A stretch of 20,287 nucleotides of DNA from UMGS1840 sp045661305. Its GTDB lineage: Bacteria; Bacillota; Clostridia; UMGS1840. Location of the stretch: positions 1 to 20,287 of the forward strand of contig JAZRFJ010000008.1 of assembly GCA_045661305.1 (NCBI GenBank). The letters run 5' to 3'. The notes below the pieces were generated by a model, which was given only the letters and a program-made list of their open reading frames with translations, did no database searches and was not told the DNA's origin. The translations under genes and the position numbers were made by a program. Below are positions 7,570 to 14,883 of the stretch, piece by piece (position 1 is the stretch's first letter; each line of letters starts with the position of its first letter).

Positions 7570-8736
7570 CTATTTCACAGTTTTATCTGTTACAATTTTT
7601 TCACTTACTGCAATATTTTCCTCACTCTCACAAAAGACACGCACACTTATTGTTTCATCATCAATATTTTTGTAAGAAATTTTCTTTGTCTTTATATTTT
7701 CATTTTCTTTTTTTATTTCGCCTAAAAGCTCATCTGAGCATATCTTCACGGCTTCCTTTACAGAAAGCTTTGTTTTTTTAAGGTTATATTCCTTATACTC
7801 ATATTTTCTGAAATTTAAAAAGAAAATATTACTCTCTTTTATTATACTATCATAATTATAAAAGTCAATATTTTTTTTAAAATATATTGGTATTTTAAAC
7901 CCGAAAATATCCACCTCCCACAGTTTTTTTGTTCTGCCTGTATAAATTTTATCATATTTATACAGCTTTTGCTCCTTTTTCTTTTCAGCCCAGGTTTTTG
8001 CTGTTACTTTTCCTAAAGAATGTACATATCTTGCACCAACCTTGTTACTTTGAACAATTCCCGAAATAAGTGTCTGTCCCTTTAAAACAGTATCACCTAT
8101 TTTTACAACTTTTTCTCCGTTTTCTGCAATAATATCAAGTATATAACCGTCCTTTTTTGCAACAAGATTGCACGGTGTGTCCTTGTCTATAAAGGGAGGT
8201 GCTTTTTTTCTTGGCTCTAGAGTAACGACAAGCTTTGTGCCTTGTAGTTCCACATTTGCCCAGATAAGCTCATCAAATTTTGTTAAAAGAACATTTTCAG
8301 CATTTCTGTAATTTATATTATGCTTTATCTTCCCCGCACTAAGTCCAAGCTCTTTTAAAGCTTCCCTTACTTCGTTTTCATCAACATAGTCTGCTTTTGT
8401 AATCTCAACCTGCCATATCACCGATGAAAACAAAAAAAGAATACTCACAAAAAGAGGAATAAATATTGCAAACATCCATCTTTTTTTCAGACTTTTAACA
8501 TAAAAGTTAAATCCGTACTCGTTCTTTAAAGTACATTCCAGATGATTTTCCTCACTAAGCTCTTTTACCTTTTCAAAGCCTCTCTTACTTACAAAAAAGC
8601 TTATATTACCATCTCTATTTCTTACAACATTCCATATATAAATTTTTTTACTAACAATAATATTTAAAAATCTTTCCGTTCTTCCCCCTTTTATCTCAAC
8701 CTCATAATATCCTTTTAAAAAACTGTAAATATTCAT
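7570..8736 (-). CDS. yqfD: Sporulation protein YqfD
   Basis: 388-aa protein of the YqfD (SpoIV-associated) family. A roughly 90-residue cytoplasmic N-terminus (YSFLKGYYEVEIKGGRTERF) precedes one membrane segment (about 90-110, WMFAIFIPLFVSILFLFSS). A long extracytoplasmic region follows, with ELGLSAGKIKHNIN, WANVELQGTKLVVTLEPRK and the hairpin-like GEKVVKIGDTVLKGQTLISG. YqfD is needed for efficient sporulation in Bacillus, with unclear molecular function. ATG 8736 has AGGAAG 8 nt upstream and is preferred to the in-frame GTG at 8745. It follows yqfC by about a dozen nucleotides. Confidence 0.93.
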   Translation of the reverse strand: MNIYSFLKGYYEVEIKGGRTERFLNIIVSKKIYIWNVVRNRDGNISFFVSKRGFEKVKELSEENHLECTLKNEYGFNFYVKSLKKRWMFAIFIPLFVSILFLFSSVIWQVEITKADYVDENEVREALKELGLSAGKIKHNINYRNAENVLLTKFDELIWANVELQGTKLVVTLEPRKKAPPFIDKDTPCNLVAKKDGYILDIIAENGEKVVKIGDTVLKGQTLISGIVQSNKVGARYVHSLGKVTAKTWAEKKKEQKLYKYDKIYTGRTKKLWEVDIFGFKIPIYFKKNIDFYNYDSIIKESNIFFLNFRKYEYKEYNLKKTKLSVKEAVKICSDELLGEIKKENENIKTKKISYKNIDDETISVRVFCESEENIAVSEKIVTDKTVK

Positions 8737-8748
8737 TTTTTCCACTTC

Positions 8749-9069
8749 CTACTCATTTACAAGTGATTTTATCTTGCCTCTTATATCAAGCTTTTCATCT
8801 GTCATCTGACATATTCTCAAATTTTCGCCGTTAATGCTGTAAATACTTTTTTTAGTATTTACCTTTATACATTCTTCGCCCATATCCACTATTCCGTTAT
8901 GATTATGTATCTCTACTAAAAAATCTCCTATAATAACAATTTTTGCTTCACCAGAAATTATATCTGCTCCTACTCCGATTATATCATAAATACTTTTTTC
9001 AACTCTTTCGTTTTTTTCTGTAAATGTATTTTTATCCTTATTTTTCTTTTCTTTCTTCTCTCTTTTCAT
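8749..9069 (-). CDS. yqfC: Sporulation protein YqfC
   Basis: 106-aa protein of the YqfC family. After a Lys/Glu-rich N-terminus of about 25 residues, the conserved core covers GADIISGEAKIVIIGDFLVEI, followed by HNHNGIVDMGEECIKVNTKK and a short C-terminal strand region. It pairs with YqfD in nearly all endospore-forming Firmicutes and is under sporulation control there; its biochemical role is unknown. AGGAGA lies about 11 nt before the ATG. It is the first gene of the yqfC-yqfD-phoH-ybeY unit. Confidence 0.92.
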   Translation of the reverse strand: MKREKKEKKNKDKNTFTEKNERVEKSIYDIIGVGADIISGEAKIVIIGDFLVEIHNHNGIVDMGEECIKVNTKKSIYSINGENLRICQMTDEKLDIRGKIKSLVNE

Positions 9070-9111
9070 TTTTTTAAAAATCTCCTCTTCTAATTCTTAA
9101 TTTCATTTAAT

Positions 9112-9117
9112 ATTATA
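9112..9117 (-). promoter_or_regulatory. Candidate -10 element for yqfC
   Basis: A perfect TATAAT on the minus strand in the 78-nt divergent region between yqfC and the ylbJ-like gene, about 43 nt before yqfC. No good -35 lies 16-18 nt upstream (the hexamer there is close to CACCGT). It could therefore need an activator or another sigma factor, or be chance in A+T-rich DNA. Confidence 0.35.
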
Positions 9118-9147
9118 TAACATATTTATGAAAAACGGTGATTATTA

Positions 9148-10056
9148 ATGTCAAAAATAATGGGGCTTATGCTTACAGTATTATTCTTAATTTTTCCGAA
9201 AGAATTAAAGGCAGGAATATCAAACGGACTTAATAATACATTTTCTCTTCTTATACCGTCTGTTTTTCCATACATCATAATCTCTTCACTCTTTTTAAAT
9301 ACAGGCGCACTTAATATTGTATCAGAAATTACATATAAATTCATAAAAAAACTGACAGGGATTTCAAAAAATGCTTCGGGGGCATACTTGCTTTCACTTT
9401 TTTGCGGTTACCCCACAGGTGCAAAACTTTCATCTTCTCTTTACAATGAAAAAAGCATTTCAAAATACGAAATGAAAAAACTTTTTTATTTTGCATCTGT
9501 TCCGGGCTTTGGTTTTTGTGTCTCCTTTTTAGGTCTTCTTTACAATGACGGAATAAAAATATATCTGTCGTATATTTTAGCATCTGTTACTATTAATTTC
9601 ATTTTAAAAAATAAAGGGAAGAAAGAATATCTTTTTGAAAAAAAAGAGGATATTTCCTATAATTTTTCCGAAAGCTTAGTGGAAAGTATCCGTTCATCTT
9701 CAAAAACAATGCTTGAAATTACAGGATATGTGTGTTTTTTTTCATCATTATGTGAAATAATAAAAAAAACAGAAATAATAACAAATAATAGTCTTCTTTC
9801 AGCACTCTTGTGTGGATTTTTGGAGATAACAACGGGAAACGCAGAGATTTATAATCTTATTAATGTATATCCCTATATAAAATATATCGCTGTCTTTTTA
9901 ACAGGCTTTGGTGGTATGTGCGTTCTTTTTCAAAGCATGAGCTTTGACAGAAAAAATAACATAAGCATTCTACACTTCATGCTTTCAAGGTTTATTTTTT
10001 CGTTATTTTCACTTATATTTTTTATTATTTTTCAATTTTTGGGAGGAACAAAATGA
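9148..10056 (+). CDS. ylbJ: YlbJ-like sporulation membrane protein (nucleoside-recognition/Gate domain)
   Basis: 302-aa polytopic membrane protein with about seven hydrophobic segments. Gate-domain features are SLLIPSVFPYIIISSLF (about 33-49), LFCGYPTGAKLSSSLYN and FASVPGFGFCVSF. These match the YlbJ/SpoVM-type family of sporulation integral membrane proteins. Bacillus YlbJ is about 400 aa; this shorter form is common in Clostridia. The role is sporulation-linked and the transported ligand, if any, is unknown. The ribosome binding site is weak (CGGTGA, 6 nt before ATG). It runs divergently from yqfC and overlaps the M14 peptidase gene as ATGA. Confidence 0.8.
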   Translation: MSKIMGLMLTVLFLIFPKELKAGISNGLNNTFSLLIPSVFPYIIISSLFLNTGALNIVSEITYKFIKKLTGISKNASGAYLLSLFCGYPTGAKLSSSLYNEKSISKYEMKKLFYFASVPGFGFCVSFLGLLYNDGIKIYLSYILASVTINFILKNKGKKEYLFEKKEDISYNFSESLVESIRSSSKTMLEITGYVCFFSSLCEIIKKTEIITNNSLLSALLCGFLEITTGNAEIYNLINVYPYIKYIAVFLTGFGGMCVLFQSMSFDRKNNISILHFMLSRFIFSLFSLIFFIIFQFLGGTK

Positions 10057-10895
10057 TACACAAAATTTATACTTATGACAATCTTATCTATGACCTTATA
10101 AAAATTAATACTTTTAAAAAATTCTTAAGCTTTAAATCAATAGGAAAAAGCGTGAACAACAAGGACATTTTTCTTATAAAAGCAGGAAACGGTGCAAAAA
10201 AAATCTTAGTAATCTGCGGTCATCACAGCTTAGAAACAATAATGAGCGAATTTATATGCGATTACCTTACAAATAAAGAAAAAGATTTTTTTGATAAGGT
10301 TTCTTTTTATGCAATTCCGCTTCTTAATCCCGACGGTGCTGACTTTTTAACAGGAAGAATAAATATTCCCGCCTTTGTAGAGTATCGTGAAAGATGGCAG
10401 GCAAACTTTAATGGTGTTGACTTAAATCACAATTACGATGCAGGCTTTTTAAAAGCAAGGGAAGCTGTCGAGAAGGAGGAAATATTCGGACCTTATTTCA
10501 CAAAATACGGCGGTGCTTGCCCTTTTTCCGAGCCTGAAACACAAGCCGTAAAAAATCTTTGCGAAAGAACTGCGTTTGACTTAGCGATTGCTTTTCATAC
10601 ACAAGGCAAGGAAATTTATTCAGGATATGACGGAATTTATCCCGATAACACAGAAGAATTAACCCGTATTTTTGCAGAATGTTCAGGCTACACCCCTTCA
10701 ATTCCATCAAACACAGCTTCCCACGCAGGCTTTAAAGACTGGTTTATAAAAACATATAATAAGCCTGCCTTCACTATTGAGGCAGGCATCGGAAAAAATC
10801 CCTTATATCACAGCCAGTACGGACAGATTAAAGAAGACTGCACCAAAATACTTGACAGTGCTGTTAAATTTTTTTCATCTTCAAATCCTTGTTAG
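10053..10895 (+). CDS. M14 family zinc carboxypeptidase (gamma-D-glutamyl-DAP peptidase-like)
   Basis: 280-aa M14 metallopeptidase. Zinc ligands are H58 and E61 in GHHSLETI (HxxE) and H182 in AFHTQGKEIY; the catalytic glutamate is E243 in FTIEAGIGKNPL. LNPDGADF and NGVDLNHNYDAG are also diagnostic. The DLNHN form, instead of the carboxypeptidase A DxNRN, recalls bacterial endopeptidases cleaving the gamma-D-Glu-diaminopimelate bond of wall peptides. There is no signal peptide, so it probably acts in the cytoplasm on recycled or spore-wall peptides (inference). GGGAGG lies 6 nt before the ATG, and the start overlaps the ylbJ-like stop. Its last 32 nt overlap the end of the opposite-strand oxidoreductase gene. 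Confidence 0.9.
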   Translation: MIHKIYTYDNLIYDLIKINTFKKFLSFKSIGKSVNNKDIFLIKAGNGAKKILVICGHHSLETIMSEFICDYLTNKEKDFFDKVSFYAIPLLNPDGADFLTGRINIPAFVEYRERWQANFNGVDLNHNYDAGFLKAREAVEKEEIFGPYFTKYGGACPFSEPETQAVKNLCERTAFDLAIAFHTQGKEIYSGYDGIYPDNTEELTRIFAECSGYTPSIPSNTASHAGFKDWFIKTYNKPAFTIEAGIGKNPLYHSQYGQIKEDCTKILDSAVKFFSSSNPC

Positions 10896-12192
10896 AAGGA
10901 TTATTAATAACTTCACCTTTTTCTGAAAAACGAGAGCCATGACACGAGCAATCCCACGAATGCTCGTGTTTGTTATATTTTAAAGCACATCCAAGATGTG
11001 TGCAACGAGGTGTAACAGGATTTAAAAGTCCTGTTACAGACTCAAATGCATTACATAAAAGCTGTGGGTGTAAAATACTTCTTGACGGTGAAAACAAGCT
11101 TTCATACTCATTTTCTTTTTCCTGTATCAAATCGTTTAAAATATTTGCTGCAACCATAGAAGAAGTCATTCCCCATTTATTAAAGCCTGTTGCAACATAT
11201 AAAGACGGAGTTAGTCTTGAATACTGCCCTATATAGGGAATAGCATCAAGAGTTATGCAATCCTGTGCCGCCCATCTGCATACTTCCTCTGCGTCAGGAT
11301 AATATTTTTTGGAAAATTCCAAAAGCTCATTCCAGCCACCGCCGCTTTTTCCTGTTCTGTGACCTCCGCCTCCCAAAATAAGATGCCCATTATATTCCCT
11401 GAAAGACATTCCTTTTTTATCTTCATCAACATACATCCCACTGTATAAAGGTGCATTTTTTAGTGCAAGTACATACGAACGGTGCTGATACATTTTTAAA
11501 AAATATCCGCCATGCTTATCTATAAAAGGAAAATGAGTTGCTACGATTATTTTTTCTGCACTTATTTTAGCTTTATCAGTTATCGCACAATTATTTTTTA
11601 TTTCTTTTACTTTTGTATTTTCATATATAACTAAATCTTTTAAATTATCCAAAATACCAAAAATAAATTTAAGAGGATTAAATTGTGCCTGTTTTTCAAC
11701 CTTAACAGCACCCGAAATTGAAAAAGGAAGCGGTATTTTTTCATGAAATGAAGCATCAACACCTAACCTTTTATAAGCTTCAACCTCTTTTTCAATTTTT
11801 TCTCTATCGTTTTTTGAGTAAACAAAGGCATCACACTCTAAAAAATCACAAGGAATTTTTTTTGATAAATTATAAAAGCTCTCAATCGCTTCTTTTTGTG
11901 CTTTTAGATAAAGCTTTGCATTTTCAATTCCATACTTATTTATTATATCATTATATATAAGACCATGCTGAAAAGTAATTTTTGCAGTTGTATTCTTTGT
12001 AGTTCCTGACAATACATTCCCAGCCTCAGCAATCACACAATCTATTCCTGATTTTTTCAGCATATATGCACATAAAATTCCTGCCATACCTCCGCCTATA
12101 ATAAGAACATCGGTTTTTATATTTTCTTTAAGTTCAGAAAAGACAGGCATTTTTACACCACTTATGCTTTCTTCCCATATTGATTTCATCAT
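10864..12192 (-). CDS. FAD-dependent oxidoreductase with C-terminal Rieske [2Fe-2S] domain (YhfW-like)
   Basis: 442 aa from the chosen start. A DAO-type flavoprotein domain begins with the dinucleotide motif GGGMAG (33-38, after TDVLII), with HFPFIDKHGG and YVATGFNKWGMT further on. A compact Rieske domain closes the protein: CTHLGC (C397, H399) and CSCHGSRF (C415, H418) are cluster ligands, and the two extra cysteines can form the usual disulfide. Bacillus YhfW has the same layout. The electron donor and substrate are unknown. In-frame starts at 12252 and 12207 exist. 12192 is preferred because GGAG lies about 9 nt upstream and a TATAAT at 12238-12243 would put 12252 upstream of the transcript. 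Confidence 0.88.
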   Translation of the reverse strand: MMKSIWEESISGVKMPVFSELKENIKTDVLIIGGGMAGILCAYMLKKSGIDCVIAEAGNVLSGTTKNTTAKITFQHGLIYNDIINKYGIENAKLYLKAQKEAIESFYNLSKKIPCDFLECDAFVYSKNDREKIEKEVEAYKRLGVDASFHEKIPLPFSISGAVKVEKQAQFNPLKFIFGILDNLKDLVIYENTKVKEIKNNCAITDKAKISAEKIIVATHFPFIDKHGGYFLKMYQHRSYVLALKNAPLYSGMYVDEDKKGMSFREYNGHLILGGGGHRTGKSGGGWNELLEFSKKYYPDAEEVCRWAAQDCITLDAIPYIGQYSRLTPSLYVATGFNKWGMTSSMVAANILNDLIQEKENEYESLFSPSRSILHPQLLCNAFESVTGLLNPVTPRCTHLGCALKYNKHEHSWDCSCHGSRFSEKGEVINNPSNKDLKMKKI

Positions 12193-12237
12193 TTTATCAC
12201 ACTCCATAATCCTATTATTTGTATTTGATGAAAAAAA

Positions 12238-12243
12238 ATTATA
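12238..12243 (-). promoter_or_regulatory. Candidate -10 element for the FAD/Rieske gene
   Basis: TATAAT on the minus strand about 46 nt before the chosen ATG at 12192. The best -35-like match (TTGAAT) is about 20 nt away, longer than ideal, so the call is tentative. A tandem 9-nt repeat (AAATTCAAC twice, 12262-12279, plus strand) lies just upstream. Confidence 0.35.
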
Positions 12244-12307
12244 AAACAACAAATAATAGCAAAATTCAACAAATTCAACAAAAAAATGATTATTTTTTAA
12301 ACTTCTA

Positions 12308-12336
12308 TTGACAAATTGCTCAAATTAAGGTATATT
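12308..12336 (+). promoter_or_regulatory. Sigma-A promoter of uraA-upp
   Basis: TTGACA (12308-12313) and TATATT (12331-12336) with a 17-nt spacer. The predicted transcript start is near 12343, giving a leader of about 70 nt with an A/U-rich hairpin (12362-12392) just before the AGGAGG site. Confidence 0.8.
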
Positions 12337-12413
12337 TTAATTTAGAGATTTTCATTTTATCCCGTTTTTTTAAAAAAGAAAAAAGAAAACGGAAGAATTT
12401 AGGAGGAAAAAAA

Positions 12414-13778
12414 ATGAAATTAATTTACGGAGTAAAAGACAAACCAAAATTCGGACAGCTTATTGTTTTTGCTATTCAACAGCTTCTTGCTATTATGACA
12501 GCAACACTTGTTGTTCCTGTTATAATAAATCAGACTTGCGGAACTACAATGGATTCTGCTGCAGCTCTTTTGGGAGCAGGTGTAGGAACACTTGTTTATG
12601 TTCTGTTCACACAGAAAAAAAGCCCTGTATTCTTAGGCTCATCTTTCGCCTTTATAGGCTCAATGATAGCAGCTTTTGCAGGCGGTGTATCAATGTCTCT
12701 TGGCTTTCTTGGACTCATAATCGGTGCAATATTTGCAGGACTTGTTTATGTTGTAATTGCACTTGTTGTTAAATTTGCAGGTGTTAAATGGATTAACAAG
12801 CTTATGCCTGTAACAGTTATCGGACCTACAGTTGCAATTATCGGACTTTCTCTTGCAGGAAATGCAATCAGCGACATTACAAAAGGAAGCATTCCTGATG
12901 TTGTTGCATCCCCACACATCACAGTTCTTTGCGGAATTATCACACTTGTTATAACAATCATCTGCTCAACCTACGGCAAAAAACTCGGAAAGCTTATTCC
13001 TTTTATCTTTGGTATTCTTGGCGGATATGCTGCAGCAGGAATATTTACGATAATAGGTTACTGTGCAAATATAGATGCCTTAAAAATTCTTAATGTTCAG
13101 CCGTTTTTAGCACTTGTTGCAGATGGTGTTACATTAAAAACATTCTTATCAGTTCCTGATTTTACATTCTTGACTGCTGTAAAAGGCTTTGGCGAGCTTA
13201 ATGCAGCATATATAAGCACAATTGCTGTAGCATATATTCCTGTTGCATTTGTTGTTTTTGCAGAACATCTTGCAGACCACAAAAATATTTCTTCTATTAT
13301 TGAAGAAGACTTGCTTGAAGAACCGGGACTTCACAGAACACTCCTTGGTGACGGTATCGGTTCAATGGTTGGTGCTGTATTTGGAGGTTGTCCAAACACA
13401 ACATACGGTGAATCTGTTGGCTGTGTTGCTATAACTAAAAACGCTTCTGTTTATACTATTATAACAGCAGCAATTCTTGCAATTCTTATTGCTTTTGTTT
13501 CACCCTTCATTGCTTTTGTTAACTCAATTCCATCTTGCGTAATGGGCGGTGTTTGTATGGCACTTTACGGTTTTATCGCTGTTTCTGGTCTTAAAATGAT
13601 TCAGCAGGTAAATCTCAACCTCAACAAAAACCTCTTTGTTGTTTCAACAGTTCTTATCGCAGGTATCGGAGGACTTACACTTACCTTTGGAAAAGTTACT
13701 GTTACATCTGTTGCATGCGCACTTATTTTAGGAATTATAATAAACCTTGTTGTATCAAAAGCTAAAGACGAGGAATAA
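12414..13778 (+). CDS. uraA: Uracil permease (NCS2 / uracil-xanthine permease family)
   Basis: 454-aa inner-membrane transporter with about 12-14 hydrophobic helices. The family motif appears as GGCPNTTYGESVG (about 324-336); NTTYGE with a conserved glutamate is typical of uracil rather than xanthine carriers. The N-terminal QQLLAIMTATLVVPVI and the VIGPTVAIIGLSLAG segment are further NCS2 features. It imports uracil by proton symport. AGGAGG stands 7 nt before the ATG. upp follows 28 nt downstream, so uptake and conversion of uracil to UMP are encoded together. Confidence 0.95.
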   Translation: MKLIYGVKDKPKFGQLIVFAIQQLLAIMTATLVVPVIINQTCGTTMDSAAALLGAGVGTLVYVLFTQKKSPVFLGSSFAFIGSMIAAFAGGVSMSLGFLGLIIGAIFAGLVYVVIALVVKFAGVKWINKLMPVTVIGPTVAIIGLSLAGNAISDITKGSIPDVVASPHITVLCGIITLVITIICSTYGKKLGKLIPFIFGILGGYAAAGIFTIIGYCANIDALKILNVQPFLALVADGVTLKTFLSVPDFTFLTAVKGFGELNAAYISTIAVAYIPVAFVVFAEHLADHKNISSIIEEDLLEEPGLHRTLLGDGIGSMVGAVFGGCPNTTYGESVGCVAITKNASVYTIITAAILAILIAFVSPFIAFVNSIPSCVMGGVCMALYGFIAVSGLKMIQQVNLNLNKNLFVVSTVLIAGIGGLTLTFGKVTVTSVACALILGIIINLVVSKAKDEE

Positions 13779-13806
13779 TTCAGATATAAAAAAGGAGACT
13801 TACAAA

Positions 13807-14436
13807 ATGAAAAATGTTGTCATCTTTGACCACCCACTTATTCAGCATAAAACAACAATACATCGTCAAAAAACCACAACAAATAAAGAATTTAGGGAAT
13901 CAGTTGAAGAAATCACAATGCTTATGTGTTACGAAGCATTAAGAGATTTGCCTTTAGAGGAAGTAGAAATTGAAACACCTATCACAAAGACAACTCAAAA
14001 AATGATTAAAGGAAAAAAACTTGCAGTTGTTCCGATACTCCGTGCAGGTCTTGGAATGGTAAACGGTATTTTAAACCTTGTTCCTACTGCAAAAGTAGGT
14101 CATATCGGTATGTACCGTGATGAAGTCACAATGCAGCCTCACGAGTATTATTGCAAGCTTCCTGATGATATTGACGACAGACTTATCGTTGTTGTTGACC
14201 CTATGCTTGCAACAGGCGGCTCTGCCATTGATGCCATTACACAAATTAAATCATATGGCGGAAAAAACATTAAATTTCTTTGTCTTATTGCTGCACCTGA
14301 GGGCGTTGAAGCACTTACAAAGGCTCATCCCGATGTTCAGCTTTACTGTGCAAATATAGACGAATGTTTGAACGAAAATTGCTATATTGTTCCCGGTCTT
14401 GGCGATGCAGGTGACAGAATTTTCGGAACACATTAA
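13807..14436 (+). CDS. upp: Uracil phosphoribosyltransferase
   Basis: 209-aa enzyme, standard length, converting uracil and PRPP to UMP. The N-terminal VVIFDHPLIQHKTTIHRQKTT, VVPILRAGLGMV, the PRPP-binding loop VVDPMLATGGSA (129-140) and the uracil-binding C-terminal YIVPGLGDAGDRIFGT are all present. ATG 13807 is preferred over upstream in-frame codons, because AAAGGAG lies 9 nt before it and homologues start here. It forms a salvage unit with uraA and is followed by a strong terminator. Confidence 0.97.
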   Translation: MKNVVIFDHPLIQHKTTIHRQKTTTNKEFRESVEEITMLMCYEALRDLPLEEVEIETPITKTTQKMIKGKKLAVVPILRAGLGMVNGILNLVPTAKVGHIGMYRDEVTMQPHEYYCKLPDDIDDRLIVVVDPMLATGGSAIDAITQIKSYGGKNIKFLCLIAAPEGVEALTKAHPDVQLYCANIDECLNENCYIVPGLGDAGDRIFGTH

Positions 14437-14449
14437 TAATATCTAAACT

Positions 14450-14498
14450 AAAATAGTCTTTGACAAAATGGTTTCATTTTATCAAAGACTATTTTTTT
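14450..14498 (+). terminator. Rho-independent terminator of uraA-upp
   Basis: 21-nt arms (14450-14470 and 14475-14495) pair with a single C/A mismatch around a GTTT loop and run into a T-tract. It begins 14 nt after the upp stop. Confidence 0.9.
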
Positions 14499-14588
14499 AC
14501 ATTATGCGTTCTTTGCATTTTATCACAGCTCTCATGGGCTAAGGGAAAATAGTGCAGAACGGACAAACCAAGCGAGTATGTGAAAAAA
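14499..14588. other. Non-coding segment with an imperfect long stem
   Basis: No ORF or known RNA recognised. CGTTCT (14507-14512) can pair with AGAACG (14556-14561). The pairing continues inward through GCA/TGC and TTTT/AAAA, then an inner AGCTC/GGGCT hairpin, with bulges. It may be a small structured RNA or a fragment of a decayed element. Confidence 0.3.
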
Positions 14589-14681
14589 GGCTCTATAATA
14601 AATGTTAATGAGGCAGCAGCTTAAGCTACCACTTCAAAAATTCTTTATAACTTTTTTCACCACAACTATTGACAAAGAGCC
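14589..14681. mobile_element. 93-bp segment with IS-like inverted ends (decayed element or MITE)
   Basis: Begins GGCTCTATAATAAATGTT and ends with the complement of GGCTCTTTGTCAATAGTT, so both termini share GGCTCT and AATA/AA..GTT spacing. The left 18 nt recur exactly at 20147. No transposase frame is inside and no target duplication is obvious. GG-starting inverted ends of this kind occur in ISL3-type elements, but family assignment is only a suggestion. Confidence 0.45.
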
Positions 14682-14695
14682 ATTTTTTAATGATT

Positions 14696-14848
14696 TGACA
14701 ACTTCGTTGTCATGAATTGGTTTCACCATGAATTGTTGCTATCGCAACATGAATTGAATTGCCTTTATAATGCACGAAGTGCAATTCATGAGCCGCAGGC
14801 TCAATTCATGAAATCGTAGATTTCAATTAGTGCCGTAAGGCAATTCAT
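14696..14848. repeat. Array of seven mini-hairpins with 5-nt linkers
   Basis: Perfect hairpins at 14696-14712, 14718-14728, 14734-14749, 14771-14783, 14789-14803, 14809-14825 and 14831-14842. Each begins TG and ends CA, and stem sequences differ between units. Linkers are exactly 5 nt: TGAAT in the left half, ATTCA (once ATTAG) in the right half, so the halves have opposite orientation around 14755-14770. The joined octamer reads ATGAATTG or CAATTCAT. Loops, read on the strand proper to each half, are GAA, GAA, GATA, GAA, GCA, GTA and GTAA. It lies between the convergent upp and tRNA transcripts. Confidence 0.85.
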
Positions 14849-14850
14849 TG

Positions 14851-14882
14851 AAAAAACGACTTGTCGAGACAAGTCGTTTTTT
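14851..14882 (-). terminator. Terminator of the tRNA operon
   Basis: A 14-bp perfect stem (AAAAAACGACTTGT and its complement) with a CGAG loop. It ends in six T on the minus strand, directly after the tRNA-Lys gene. The A/T-tract symmetry means it could also act on plus-strand transcripts. Confidence 0.88.
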
Positions 14883-14883
14883 C

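Noticed and set aside
12690..12961. Minus-strand ORFs inside uraA
   Set aside because: They lie antisense in a strongly supported transporter gene, have no ribosome binding site and match no family.
14696..14882. CRISPR array
   Set aside because: The repeated part is only a 5-8 nt linker, the intervening parts are self-complementary hairpins of 11-17 nt rather than spacers, and no cas gene is near.
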